Source: Brachypodium distachyon
Lineage: Eukaryota > Streptophyta > Magnoliopsida > Poales > Poaceae
NCBI RefSeq assembly: GCF_000005505.3
Contig: NC_016131.3
Span: 57,459,355 to 57,523,354, forward strand
DNA: 64,000 nt
Direction: 5' to 3'
Below the pieces are notes generated by a model. The model searched no databases, was not told the DNA's origin, and worked only from the letters and a program-made list of their open reading frames with translations. Shown here in pieces: positions 12,138 to 23,643 of the stretch; within the stretch, counting starts at the first letter, position 1; the number at the start of each line of letters is the position of its first letter. A program made the translations under genes and the position numbers.

Positions 12138-15100
12138 TATAACATCCTATTTTTCAAAACTCTTCATATGCATTGCATTTCATAAGCATCATGTCACCTT
12201 TGCATTTAATCACATTTAAAACCCTAAAGTTTAACTCAGAAAAACCCATTAACAAAGGTACTTTTATTTGAATCTGACTTTCTTCTTACTTTTGGTTAAT
12301 TGCATTTTAACCCATGAGGGTTTTAGCATAAAAAGAGGTTTAATGCATTCATAAAGCTTCCCCATATCTTGGCATTTGAATTTGATTTGAATCACAAATT
12401 ATTTTTAATAGCTAGAAAGCCCTAAAGGCTAGTTTATAGACAAAAATATTTTTTAAAAATATTTTATTTTGAGGAAATTCTTGTCAAAAAAGTTGAATCA
12501 TATGAAAATATGATTTTAAATTTTTTGTTGCAATTTATTTGGTTTAAATTGGAGCTTTGAATCAAAATTGGTATTCAAAAACAGAAAATAGAAAAGGAAA
12601 AAAAAAACAGCGGCCGGCCCGACCAAATGGGCCGAACCGGCCCACTCACCTGCGCCCGACCGAGCCAGCCTAGCCCGCGCGCCCTGCCCGTGCCGCTGAC
12701 AGGTGGACCCCACTGTCAGGCCGCCGTCTTCGTCTCCAACTGCCTCCTCTTTCCCTGGCCACGACCGCGTCCGAACCGGCCACGACTCCTCCCGATTTCT
12801 CCGGCCACGCAGCCCCACCTTCGAATTGGAGCGCGTCACCCCGAAGCCCACAACCTCCTCTCTCTTTTCCCCCATCTCTCTCGCCCGTTTTCGCTCTCGT
12901 TTCGCCGAAATTTCTCGCCGGAAAAAGCTTCTGCCGCCGCCTTCACGAGCTTGCCGCTGCCGACCCGGTGAGTCCCTCGCGCCGCTGCTTGCTTCTTCCT
13001 CCCCCTCTCTCTCAGGCGCATCCTTTGATGCATTTGGTTTTTGTTTTGGAACGCCGCAGCCTCTCGCCGTCGTCCACCCGAAGCTCCGCCGCCGGCCGCC
13101 TCGTTCCCGTCGTCCTAGGCGTCACTCCAGTCACCCCCGAGCTTCGCCGCCGCCGTCATCTCCCCGAGCCCGCCGGCACACCGGAACCGCCGCGCCGCTG
13201 TCTTCCCGAGCCGCCGCCGACCGCCGGAACCCTAGCACCGTCGCCGGTAAGCCCAACCTCCCCTGTCCGTTGATTCTTGTTTGGACGGCTGAGATTAGAT
13301 CATTAACCCGAACCGGTACCGACCAGTAGGATAGCGCCACGTGTCGCCATTAAAATTAAAACTTAATTCACAGCCGAATTAAAATGGGAATCATGCAGAA
13401 ACACCCCTGGATATTCAAAACATCGTATCTTTTAAACCGTTTGACCAAATTTGAAGTTCTATACCTTTCTGGAATTCTCACAACATGTAGAATCTTTTGG
13501 CGTGGTTTAATTTGGACTTTGAACAACTTTAACAGAAGCAAATTGCAGAATGCTTAATTAGGGTTTGAAATTCATATGAATTATTTCAAACTAGTTTTGA
13601 ACATGTTAGCATGTTGAAAAATGTTTTGAGTATACTCTCTGTCCATTAGGACCAGAAGGGAATTATTTTGTAAATAATATTGTCACACAAATTTAATCTT
13701 GCTTCATGCTTTACAAATATCAAATAAGCTTTTAATTAAAGCTCAGCTTTGTTTCATACAAAGTAATTACCCCTTTATTAATTTATAATCTGTCCAAACC
13801 TTTTGTGAAGCTCTTTAAAACAGAAGCTAAACATGTTAAGTTTAAAACCAACCTTAGTGTGCATCTTCATGACTATTGCATCATGGCGTGTTTTTGTATT
13901 GAATAGCATGTTTATGTGTGTGTGTATTCTTTTATTTTAGATTGTGTGGATTGTGAACCTTGTTGTTGCGAAGAATGCGAGAAGTACCACAACCTTGGAC
14001 AAGGCAAGTTCACTTTGATCATCTTCCAAATATTTTTACTATGCACTAGTTGTTTTATTAGTTGCATTAGGAATATTACTTGTACCTCTATTCCCAGGTA
14101 GTATAATTTTACCCTTGCCACTACCTTGCTACCAATTTGCCATATTTGTAGTTGAATGCTAAGCTATGGTAGTATCGTGGGGGAAATTACTACATTATGA
14201 TATTGTTATGTCTATGGAGAAATGAGATGTTTTATTAGAGTAATGCAAAACAATTAATTTAATGAACCATCCTAGGTGGTCGGCTTTGAGGATTTTGATG
14301 TTATGCGGCGTCAGGTCCATTTCTATGAGTCGTCTCTCCATGTCTATGGGAGCGCCTGCGTCGCAAATGTGGAATGTCTCCTGGGGTAACCGAGACTGGA
14401 CTAGTTTCCTATTTAGTAGCTTCCAGTACAACCACAATGCTAAATGGGCTCTGGCGAGAATAGAGTATGTTGTATGAACCTAGACCCGATAGAATTGTAC
14501 TGAGATAGCCTGTGTAGGGGGAGCGTGATTCTCTGGTGGTTTAGGAAGTTACCTCTGAAAATCTCGTGATCGACGCCGTTGACAGCAAGGGATTAACCCG
14601 TCGGTTTCTTGTGTGGAATGTGTACAAACTCTCGAGAGCGTCAAAACTAAGTACTTAGCCGTATCCCCGGTTATGGACAATTATAAGCAACTGGATAGTG
14701 GAGCTGTAAGGAAAGTCTCACTCACTCTAATTTCTTAATAAAATGAATGGTTTGAACTTGGATTTAGGAGCATTGATGTGTGTACTCAATGTCCTTAGTT
14801 TAATAGGAGCATGGGTGTGTCTACCCCATGTCCAATAGTGACAAAATTATTTGATTAAAATGATAGGATTAAACAATTAAGCTTTTATGCAAATAGTCTG
14901 AACCCCACCTTGCCAGATTATGCATATACTTGGTAGGTTCTGATATAACTCCTATTGATTTGGCAATACATTCAATGTATTGACCTTAGTGGCTGCATCG
15001 TTTAATGATGCAGGAAGCTCCGACGAAGAGTACGCGTACGTTCTGAACTTTGGGTTACGGGCTTATATTCCAACACACTCTCACTGTGGTGTTGATGTAC

Positions 15101-15237
15101 CCCTTGTATCTTTCATTTTCCGCTGTTGAATAATTGTTTTAATTCTAGCTAACCCATGAGGTTATGCGAATTTGTAAGTACTTTTAATTTCTGGATGATG
15201 CGTTGTAATATTGAGACCTTTGTTCTATGATATTACA
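12138..15237. mobile_element. Old LTR-like block (solo LTR or non-autonomous LTR element)
   Basis: The left border tataacatcctatttttcaa and the right border tatgatattaca are inverted relatives (7 of 9 terminal bases pair), as at LTR ends. The interior has an AT-rich first part, a GC-rich promoter or leader-like part (12620-13260) and an AT-rich last part. This resembles the long non-coding LTRs of grass Gypsy or LARD elements. The flanking pentamers aggat and tctta do not match, so no target duplication supports the exact borders. The open frames in the GC-rich part (for example 12703-13329) are proline- and arginine-rich and look non-coding. Confidence 0.4.
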
Positions 15238-16623
15238 TCTTAAAACTGTGTGTGCTAGTGAGTCGATCCAGGGATTAGCACTAAAAACACAGAGATCAAA
15301 CCCGTATACGGGGGCGGTCGCTCCAAGTATCACACCGAGACCTTACAGCCATAAATAACCGAAAGACAAGATCGTACGTCCTAGGAGCCCAGATGCGCGA
15401 GAGGGTTCTTTGAATACCTGGTTTTAATGTCCTAAAAATAAATAAGCCAACAGGTACTCTCTCCGTTTCATAAAAAATGTCTCACTTATACAAAATTTGT
15501 AGTGACTTGGTACAAAATTGTTGACACTTCGGAGGGGCTATAATTCAGAAAAACAGCCAAACCAAAGGTCCAATAATCGTTCGTGTACTTGTCAGATAAA
15601 GCAAACAGACCGTGACCACCTGTGATAGGAACATATGCACACAAACACCGCTATCTTCCCTATGCACGAGAAATGATTTCTTCAGTTTCAAGGCGCCCGC
15701 GCCACCAGATTAAATCAGGACACCACAGCAATGTGTTTGGTGTACGCGCACGCATGCCTGCATTCCAAGCCAAACGATATCACACAGAAAAACTTGTGCT
15801 ACTGTACTATTTTCTTGCTAGGATGGAGATATGCTCGAAGAATATCATTGCATCGAGGGTTCATTCTTCAGAAGAGAGAAAGAACATCGCACCGCCTTGC
15901 CCATGCTTTGCAAAAGGTCAGATGGTGCTGTCCGAAATTTTGGACCAATCTAGTCAGATGAGATTAGAATGGTTGGTGGAGACAGGCTCCCTCATGCGAT
16001 TATTCTCCATCAATCATATAAATAGCGTCCCAAATAAATGTCGCATTTTTTTCCTTTTCAAAATGAACGGAACTACGCAATATAACATGTCTAAATGCAT
16101 ACGTATTTTGATAAAATTGTACAACAATTATTTCGGGATGGAGTGAGCGCTAGCTTAGCCGGTTATTACCCCGTTAATTCATTTATTCCCAATTCTCCAG
16201 GTAACCTACAAAGAACGTGCGATACATAAACAGTTGTGTATAGTATACAGTTCAGACGGTGCTGTACCAAAGTAATTAAGGACCCATTAATAATATCAGC
16301 AATAGTATTACTGTAATTTCATTTCCTAAAGTTAATATATGGGAAACTCCCCCAAACTTGACTGGTTGGTAAGCGTATCAAATATGGAAGAAAATGCAGA
16401 AATAAATCACAAGGAAATCTTGTAAACTACTCCCCTTCCTAAATTCTTTTCTGGTTTTAGTACAAATTCGAACTAAAATTTACGAACAGAGTGAGTAATT
16501 TTTTTTTCTTGACAGTACAGTGCCTTCTTCTCCCTCCACTGCCGGCCCGGCTATTGGATGTAGTGCTGTAGCGGTGCCACCAATTGACTATGAAATGGCC
16601 ATTGTCAGATAGGGAGAGCATCT

Positions 16624-18603
16624 TTTTTTTCCACCTGGGGTTTTCCCCTTTTCCATTACTTAAAACGGAAATACACAAGTTCACAACAGACTTAGAAGAG
16701 CAGAAAGCACTACAAACTACATCTACGCCTGGGCAGGAAACCCGCTGACCAATAACCTGCATTCAGGATGTTGACTACGGGACAAAAACCGGCTCCTACA
16801 GAAATCCTACCGAGTCTTAAACCAACATTATTACAGCCAAAATGAAGAAGCAGAAAAGGTCTAGACCAACAGCCACAACACGCTCAGCAAAATATCAGGA
16901 CAGACCAACTGATAGAAAACAAAGCCGTCGAGCAGATCAGTCAGCATCGATGCGAGGCACGCTCCAGGTAGACGCATCAGCAGGCGGCCCCTCCTTCATC
17001 TTGCGCATCAGGTCTTGCGCATTGCAGACAAGCTTCTTGGTACCTTCCTTCGGCAACTCCACGTCCGTCCCTTTCTGAAGACCTGCCCAAGACATGAGAT
17101 ATGCACAAGCAGCAAAAACAATTTCAAAAGGGGATTTTAATTTGTAGTTCTCAAAAGTAACTCGGTTACGACACTTCCAGGTGGCCCAAACAACAACTGC
17201 CAATCCCACCACAAAGAAACGGTCACCCTTAGGTAAAAAGGCATGCATCCAAGCAAAGAATTGCCAAAGAGAAGAAGGAACCAATTGTGCACCAAACAGA
17301 GAGCCCACCACCCTCCAAACAACTCTCTGCATAGAGCTGGTGAAAAAGAGGTGTTTGGCATTTTCCAACAAACCACAAAAGGAGCATAAAGGAGAACCAT
17401 GCCAATTTTTCCTCAACAAACAATCTCTAGTAAGAACTGCATCCTGAAATAACAGCCAAAGGAAAATTTGAATCTTAAGAGGAATTTTGGATTGCCAAAT
17501 CCACTTATTATGAGCACCATGATTATTTCGTTCAAGAGCCACTGGTATAAAGACTTAACAGAGTATTTTCCAGATTTTTCCAAACTCCATCTTACCAGAT
17601 CAGCATTATGGTTTAAAGGTAAGAAGATAAGCTTGTTAGTGACATGAGCCCATTGGTCAGACAATAGAGGATTAAGATGTCTACGAAAAGTTACCAAAGC
17701 ATGATCCTTCCTATACATTTTGATAGTGATGTTAGGAGACTGACAAATACAATACAAGTTAGGGAACTGGATTGCAAGCGGCTCACCAGTATCCCAACAA
17801 TCCTCCCAAAGCCTCATCTGTCCCCCATCCCCTAGAGTAATTCTTCTACCAGCAAGATAAAATTCTCTAATTTTCAATAAAGCTTTCCAAAAGGGGGAAT
17901 CATTCTGCTTCATTTTAACAGTAGGAACAGAAGCATTACTAATGTATTTCCTTCTTACAACAGATTGCCATAAACCAGAGCCATTTTCAAGCCTCCACCA
18001 CCATTTACACAGGAGACTCACCTTAAATCCTTTACACCAAGACCCCCTTTCCCCTTGGATCTGCACACCCTCTTCCATTTCACCAGGTGATATTTCTTTT
18101 TTTTCTTCAGAATTTCCTTCCCAAAGAAATTTCCTTCTATGCTTATCTATCTTCTCAATAAAAGTCTTATTAAGCAAGTACATAGACATGTGGTATGAAG
18201 GTAAATTAGATAAGCAACCATTAAGCAGAACCAGCTTCCCACCCATAGAGAGACTACAACTCTTCCAAGTTTCCAACCTTTTTAGAAATTTAGCATCAAG
18301 AAACTCACGGTCTTTATTTTTCAAACGAGCAAAACTCATAGGAACACCTAGATATTTCATTGGCAACAACCCAACTTAACAGCCGAAAAGGTCAGCATAA
18401 AAGGCAGTATCATCGTTATCCCCTCCAATCATATAAATCTCACTTTTTACAAAATTATTTTTAATCCTGACATCAGACAGATGACTATGTCATCAACATA
18501 TTATAAGATAGCTAAGCCATGATCAATCAGATCCTTAGCCAAACCAAAAAAAGACCACTCTCTTGAGCTTTCAGCACCATTTTTGTTAAAACCTCGGCAG
18601 CCA
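16624..18603 (-). mobile_element. 5'-truncated LINE (L1-type) with 13-bp target duplication
   Basis: The insert of 1,980 bp is flanked by agggagagcatct at 16611-16623 and 18604-18616. It begins on the plus strand with a T run (the poly-A tail of a minus-strand element). On the minus strand, the part nearest 18603 encodes the end of a reverse transcriptase, with YVDD at 18489-18500 preceded by a GLFFGLAKDLIDHGLAIL-like stretch. It continues through the LINE-typical region MKYLGVPMSFARLKNKD, later SPFWKALL, and a C-terminal zf-RVT-like domain (IPLKIQIFLWLLFQ, CSFCGLLENAKHLF). Stops and a frame change between the segments at 17413-18369 and 16937-17542 show that it is dead. The rest of ORF2 and all of ORF1 are missing. 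Confidence 0.92.
16937..18369 (-). pseudogene. LINE ORF2 C-terminal remnant (reverse transcriptase tail and zf-RVT)
   Basis: Two overlapping minus-strand frames, 17413-18369 (318 codons) and 16937-17542 (201 codons), together make the region after the catalytic core of a plant L1-type ORF2. Visible family hallmarks are MGGKLVLLNGCLSNLPSYHMSMY, a WWWRLENGSGLWQSVVRRKY stretch and the Cys-x2-Cys..His zf-RVT motif. The frame shift lies in the overlap. The upstream catalytic YVDD (18489-18500) is separated from these frames by further stops. It is non-functional. Confidence 0.85.
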
Positions 18604-19040
18604 AGGGAGAGCATCTCTATCCGCCGGCAACCCCTATCCATCTGTCTATCCATCCATGCTGACGCTGGACTGCTGGATTGCTTGAGCGAGTAGTCAAAAT
18701 CAGTCGAAGTTAAGCGGCGACAACACACCCTCACATCGAGCAGTCAATCCTCCTTTCCTCTGCAAGCTACGGGAATCTTCTCCCGTTTTGGATCGTTAAA
18801 CCGTCGCCACACGTGACAGAATCACAAACGACCAAACAAGGCAATCAATGGCGTAATGAAGTGCCGCCGCCCTGGAGTACAAATGAGTTGGCGCTAGCAG
18901 CCAGTTCATTCCTGCCCTGGGATCCTTCCTCATCTCATCCATCCGTAAGCATAAACTGAGCATTCCGAGGAAGGAGTTGGTAGGTTGAGACTCGAGACTC
19001 GAGAGTAGTAGTAGTACTAGGTGCGGCGGCGGCGGCGGCG

Positions 19041-20999
19041 ATGGAGGGCGGCGCGCATGGGTTCGACGGGTCGGCTTTCCGGGAGTGCTTCTCGCTGTCG
19101 TGGCGGAACCCGTACGTGCTCCGGCTGGCCTTCTCCGCCGGCATCGGCGGCCTCCTCTTCGGCTATGACACCGGCGTCATCTCCGGCGCCCTCCTCTACA
19201 TCCGCGACGACTTCCGCTCCGTCGACAAGAACACCTGGCTCCAGGTAATTCCATCAGCGACAATCGATCGATTGAGACAATTCATGCGAGATTTGCTGGA
19301 AAAAGAAAGAAATTGGGACAAGAATCGGTGCGAATTTTAAAATTTTTGCAGGAGATGATCGTGAGCATGGCGGTGGCGGGGGCGATAGTGGGGGCGGCGG
19401 CGGGGGGGTGGGCGAACGACCGGTTCGGGCGGCGGGCGTCGCTGCTGGCCGCCGACGTGCTCTTCTTCGCGGGGGCGGCGGTCATGGCGTCGGCGACGGG
19501 CCCGGCCCAGCTGGTGGCGGGCCGCGTCCTCGTGGGCCTGGGCGTCGGCGTGGCGTCCATGACGGCGCCGCTCTACATCTCTGAGGCGTCCCCCGCCCGG
19601 ATCCGCGGCGCGCTCGTCAGCACCAACGGCTTCCTCATCACCGGCGGCCAGTTCCTCTCCTACCTCATCAACCTCGCCTTCACCAGAGCTCCGGGCACTT
19701 GGCGCTGGATGCTCGGCGTCGCCGGTGTCCCCGCCGTCGTCCAGTTCGCTCTCATGCTCTTCCTCCCCGAATCCCCCCGCTGGCTCTACCGCAAGGTAAT
19801 CATCCATATCTCATTCAGTCGAGTTCTTCTTCTTCTTCGTTTCATAATTCTTCGATTTGATTTTGGGGATTTTTGTGGTTCAGGGGAGGGAGGGGGAAGC
19901 AGAGGCGATCCTGAGGAGGATTTACACGGCGGAGGAGGAAGTGGCGAGGGAGATGGCGGAGCTCAAGGAATCCATCTCCTCGGAGTCGGAGACGAAGGCG
20001 ACGGGGCTGGCGGCGGCAATGGGGAACGCGGCGGTGCGGCGGGCGCTGGTGGCGGGGGTGGGGCTGCAGGTGTTCCAGCAGCTGGTGGGGATCAACACGG
20101 TGATGTACTACAGCCCCACCATCGTGCAGCTCGCCGGCTTCGCCTCCAACCAGACGGCGCTCGCGCTCTCCCTCGTCACCTCCGGCCTCAACGCGCTCGG
20201 CTCCGTCGTCAGCATCTTCTTCATCGACCGCACCGGCCGACGGAAGCTGCTCGTCATCAGCCTCGCCGGCGTCGTCGCCACGCTCGCCCTCCTCTCCGCC
20301 GTGTTCCACCAAGCCACCTCGCATTCCCCCCTCGTCGGTGCCGCCCAGACCGCGAGATTCGACGCCTCCCTCACCTGCCCCGCCTACCGCTCTTCTTTGT
20401 CTTCGTCTTCTTCCTCTCAGGCGATCTGGGACTGCACGCGGTGCCTGAAGGCGGCGGACTGCGGCTTCTGCGCGGGTCAACAGAAGCTCTTCCCAGGCGC
20501 GTGCTTGGTCGCAAACTCGACCTCCAAGGACGCATGCGCCATCCATGGCGGCGGGGGATCCTCGTCGTGGTACACGCGGGGGTGCCCGAGCAGGTACGGG
20601 TGGCTGGCAATGGCGGGCCTGGCCTTATACATCGCCTTCTTCTCCCCGGGGATGGGAACCGTGCCATGGATCGTGAACTCGGAGATCTACCCGCTGCGGT
20701 ACCGGGGCGTGTGCGGCGGCGCGGCGGCGACGGCCAACTGGGCGGCGAACCTGGCGGTGGCGCAGTCGTTCCTGTCGCTGACGGAGGCCGTGGGGCCGGC
20801 GTGGACGTTCCTCGTGTTCGGGGCCATGTCGGTGCTCGCGCTCGGGTTCGTGCTCCTCTGCGTGCCGGAGACCAAGGGGCTCCCCATCGAGGAGGTGGAG
20901 AAGATGCTCCTCAAGCGGCGGTTCAGCCTCAGGTTCTGGAAGGCGCCGGCGGCGGCCGCCCAGGAGCGGCCGGACGGCGGGAAGGAGGAGGGCGTGTGA
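19041..20999 (+). CDS. Inositol/H+ symporter (INT2/INT4-like, major facilitator sugar transporter family)
   Basis: There are three exons, 19041-19244, 19352-19795 and 19884-20999, all joined at phase 0 with GT..AG introns, giving 587 aa. The sequence shows the 12-helix sugar-porter layout: first helix with [19 protein letters not shown] (36-54), RFGRR after helix 2, [10 protein letters not shown] closing the N-half, [26 protein letters not shown] and [14 protein letters not shown] large cysteine-rich loop (about residues 362-451, with [15 protein letters not shown]) between helices 9 and 10 is the PSI-like extracellular domain of the INT family. It distinguishes INTs from hexose and polyol transporters. 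By family knowledge it imports myo-inositol or related cyclitols with protons. The location is probably the plasma membrane (INT2/INT4) rather than the tonoplast (INT1), but this is inference. The gene is framed by inverted arms. No frame lesion was found. Confidence 0.93.
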
Positions 21000-21294
21000 G
21001 AATCCTGTAGTAGTTTTACTAGCGGTTGGTTGTACTGTAGTAATTGGGCCGTAATTAGGGCCTGCTTGGGATTTGGATCCAGCGTTTTATAGTAGTGTGT
21101 TCCGCCATTGAATTACAAATGGAAAACACCGCTCAAAAAAATTTGGAAAACAGTCTGCTTGGGATTTTCCTGTTTTCTAGTAAAAAACACCGTTGGTGAC
21201 GTGTTCTGAACTAGTTTTAGTAACCGTGTCAATCTTTATGAAACACAAACGTACCGAGGAAAATCACTTTTACTCAAAAGGATTACTCCAGGAA

Positions 21295-22670
21295 TTTACT
21301 CCAAGGTGGCGCCATTGCTTGATTGCCTTGTTGGTCGTGTGTGATTTAACGATCCAAACGAGAAGATTCGGTAGGTGGTAGAGATGATTGACTTGACGTG
21401 TGAGTGGTCGCCGCTTAACTTTGACTGATTTTGAGGATTCGCACTAGCAGCATCAGCATGGATGGATGGATAGACAGATGGATAGGGGTTGCCGGCGGAT
21501 AGAGATGCTCTCCCTATCTGATTATCTGATGGCGATGATTAGGAGGAAAGCAATAGCCATTTCTTAGTCAGTGGTACCGCTACATCCAAGAACCGCGCCG
21601 GCCGGAGGAGAGGAGAAGAAGAGGAAGGCTGTGTGTTTCCTGTCCATTTCAGCAGAAGCTATCTGAACACCTGAACAGACTGGGGGAGAAAACACAGCTG
21701 GAGTAGTTTATTTAGAAGACTTTGGTTGTGATTTATTTTTTTCACGTACCAATTTTTTTAACTTGATAAATTACCAGGCAGTCTGAGTTTGGAGAGTTTT
21801 GCATCGAGAAGCTTCATGAGATTGTTCATGGCCTATTTTAGGTATTTTAGGGAATGGGATGAGATATGGTAGTACACTGGAGTATTGCTAAATACTCCGT
21901 ATTAATAAGTCCTTAAATACTGATTTGCTACAGCACCATCTGTACTATACAGAATCGGCTGGAGCGTCTACTCTGTATGTCACCTGGCAAAGCTAGTAGT
22001 ACTGGTACTAATTCTGTTGATACGGTTGACGGAGGAATCGCATGGGAGAGATTGTCTCCACCAACCATTCTAATCTCTAAGAGACTGGCCCAAAATTTCA
22101 GACAGCACCTGGTACGGCATGGCACCGTCATGTGCATCTGACCTTTGCAAAGCATGGGCAAGACGGTGCGATGGTATTTCCATGGTATCTTGATCTGTCC
22201 CATCCTAGCAAGGAGGGAGTACATTTTTGTTTTGTTTTTTATATCCTTTGGTAGTTTGGTTGGTGTATGGCTTGGAATACATGCACATATTGACGTGTTG
22301 TCCTGATTTAGGCCGTGAATCTCGTAGGAATTTTTACAGGATTTCAATCCTTAGCAATTTTTACTATGTGTAGCATTTGTTTTATAGGAATGAAAATGTT
22401 AAATTTCTAAGGATTAAGTCTAAATTGGTCTAATTCCTAAAGTACGACCTCATTTTAAATTCCTACGGATGGAAATGTGACTGCCTTTTCTATTCTTGTG
22501 GTTGAATAAGGCCTTAACCTGGTGACACGAGCACGTTGAAACCGAAGAAATCCTTCTGTACGACAGAGAAGATAATGAAGTCTATAAACTTATGTTCCAA
22601 TCACAAGTGGTCACAGTCTGTTTGCTTTGACTGACAAGTGCACGGACAATTATTGGACCGTCCGGTTTGG
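21295..22670 (-). repeat. Right arm of the inverted repeat around the inositol transporter gene
   Basis: This is the inverted partner of 15557-18885. It starts about 295 bases after the transporter stop. It preserves the uninterrupted sequence agatgctctccctatctga at 21502-21520, the empty site of the left-arm LINE. It carries its own insertion, the MITE at 22311-22513. The outermost part near 22669-22689 also contains a 21-bp inverted copy of left-arm positions 15873-15893. Confidence 0.85.
22311..22513. mobile_element. Tourist/Harbinger-like MITE
   Basis: The insert of 203 bp has ggcc termini (ggccgtgaat at the left; inverse of ggccttattc at the right). It is flanked by TTA at 22308-22310 and 22514-22516, the 3-bp duplication of the PIF/Harbinger superfamily. 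The homologous left arm has a single gattaaatcagg at this place, which is the empty site. Confidence 0.75.
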
Positions 22671-23247
22671 TGCGATGTTCTTTCTCTCTTTAGAGGATCT
22701 CTCGTGTGGATCCCCAAACATATGTTACCCTGCGGTTTGGTTACTAACAGGTGGACCTCATCCCTCTCCTTGACTCTGACTTTTTAAATCGAAAAACAGC
22801 AGAGAAAATCATTTTCACTCAACACAGATACATCAGGATTCTAAAGATTGATTAAGTCCACAGAAAATATGGTATCGAATAATCAATGAGAGGGGATAAC
22901 GGATTTAATAAAACAAATCTGTTGGTATAATTTTCTGTAAACTTGGTCAAACTTCATAAATCTGCACCATTGATTTGGTAAGTGTAGGAGGACATTTGCT
23001 ATTTAAACAAATTAAGAATAAAAGATTTTCCTTTTTTTAGAAACATCTGCTTTATTGATTCAATAAACAAAGTACACGGATAAAAGATTTTCCGTTTTCC
23101 TACGTGAATAACAATTTCTAACGGTCGGTAGCCCATTTTCTCCGTACACGTACACAAAGATGAGAACTCACTTGTTCGTTGCCAGGCGGCCTGGCGCCGA
23201 GGAGTGAGGAGGACGACCATGACGACGAACACGAGACAGAGAATATA
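22671..23247. other. Intergenic between the transporter repeat arm and the NSE3 gene
   Basis: No gene is seen. The stretch holds a 48-bp retroposon fragment at 23032-23079 (listed separately) and otherwise unremarkable AT-rich sequence. Confidence 0.5.
23032..23079 (-). mobile_element. 48-bp truncated poly-A retroposon with 14-bp target duplication
   Basis: Ataaaagattttcc occurs at 23018-23031 and again at 23080-23093. It brackets a T run followed by agaaacatctgctttattga and caataaacaaag. The same tail sequence occurs at about 48937-48980. The insert is therefore the extreme 3' end of a LINE- or SINE-like element in minus orientation. Confidence 0.8.
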
Positions 23248-23384
23248 CTCCCTCCGTCTCATATTAAGTGACTCAAATTTGCTCAAATATGAATATATTT
23301 ATACTTAAAAAACGTCTAGATACATTTTTTTGGAAACGTCTAGATACATATATTAGAAAGGCAATTGACATGAGATCGAGGGAG
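23248..23384. mobile_element. Stowaway MITE in the NSE3 promoter region
   Basis: It begins ctccctccgtctcatatta, ends gatcgagggag and is flanked by TA on both sides (23246-23247 and 23385-23386). It carries an internal duplication of the aaacgtctagataca block around a T run. It ends about 260 bases before the NSE3 start codon. Confidence 0.85.
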
Positions 23385-23643
23385 TAGATGGCTTCTTCTA
23401 CCACGGCCGCTCCCATGGGCCCTTAGCGATGCGGCCCACAAGAAGTTACCAGGCCCAGCCGGCCCAACCCCGTCTAAAAGAGAGAAAGGAAAAAAAGGGC
23501 GGCAACAAGAATTCCCCATTCGCTCTCCTCGCGCCATTCTCCCCACGAAACCGCGAACCGACCTAGGGTTCTTCTTCTCCTCCGCCCCCAATCGCCGCGA
23601 CCTCTCCTCTCCTCGCCGTACTCAACCGCCGTCCTAGCATCCC

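Larger units (their letters stand above)
15557..18885 (+). repeat. Left arm of the inverted repeat around the inositol transporter gene
   Basis: Without the LINE at 16624-18603 this arm is about 1.35 kb. Read forward, it aligns colinearly with the reverse complement of 21295-22670. Anchor points are ccaaac..ggtccaataat (15557), the phrase cttgcccatgctttgcaaa (15896), ggttggtggagaca (15970), ggtgctgta (16259), aaataaatcacaa (16401), gatagggagagcatct, ctatccgccggcaacccc (18617) and agttaagcggcgac (18709). The arm ends about 155 bases before the transporter ATG, so it contains the likely promoter. Insertions and deletions between the arms indicate considerable age. Confidence 0.85.

Noticed and set aside
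12703..13329. 208-codon frame in the LTR-like block
   Set aside because: It is Pro/Arg/Ser-rich with no conserved motif, and overlapping frames are equally open. This is a GC-composition artefact.
15622..16146. 174-codon frame in the left arm upstream of INT
   Set aside because: It lies in the inverted repeat, and the colinear right-arm sequence has many indels that do not respect the frame. There is no domain.
19313..21010. 565-codon plus-strand frame overlapping the INT gene, and long antisense frames over INT, TCP and the kinase
   Set aside because: These are shadow frames of GC-rich coding sequence. The spliced INT frame matches the transporter family throughout.
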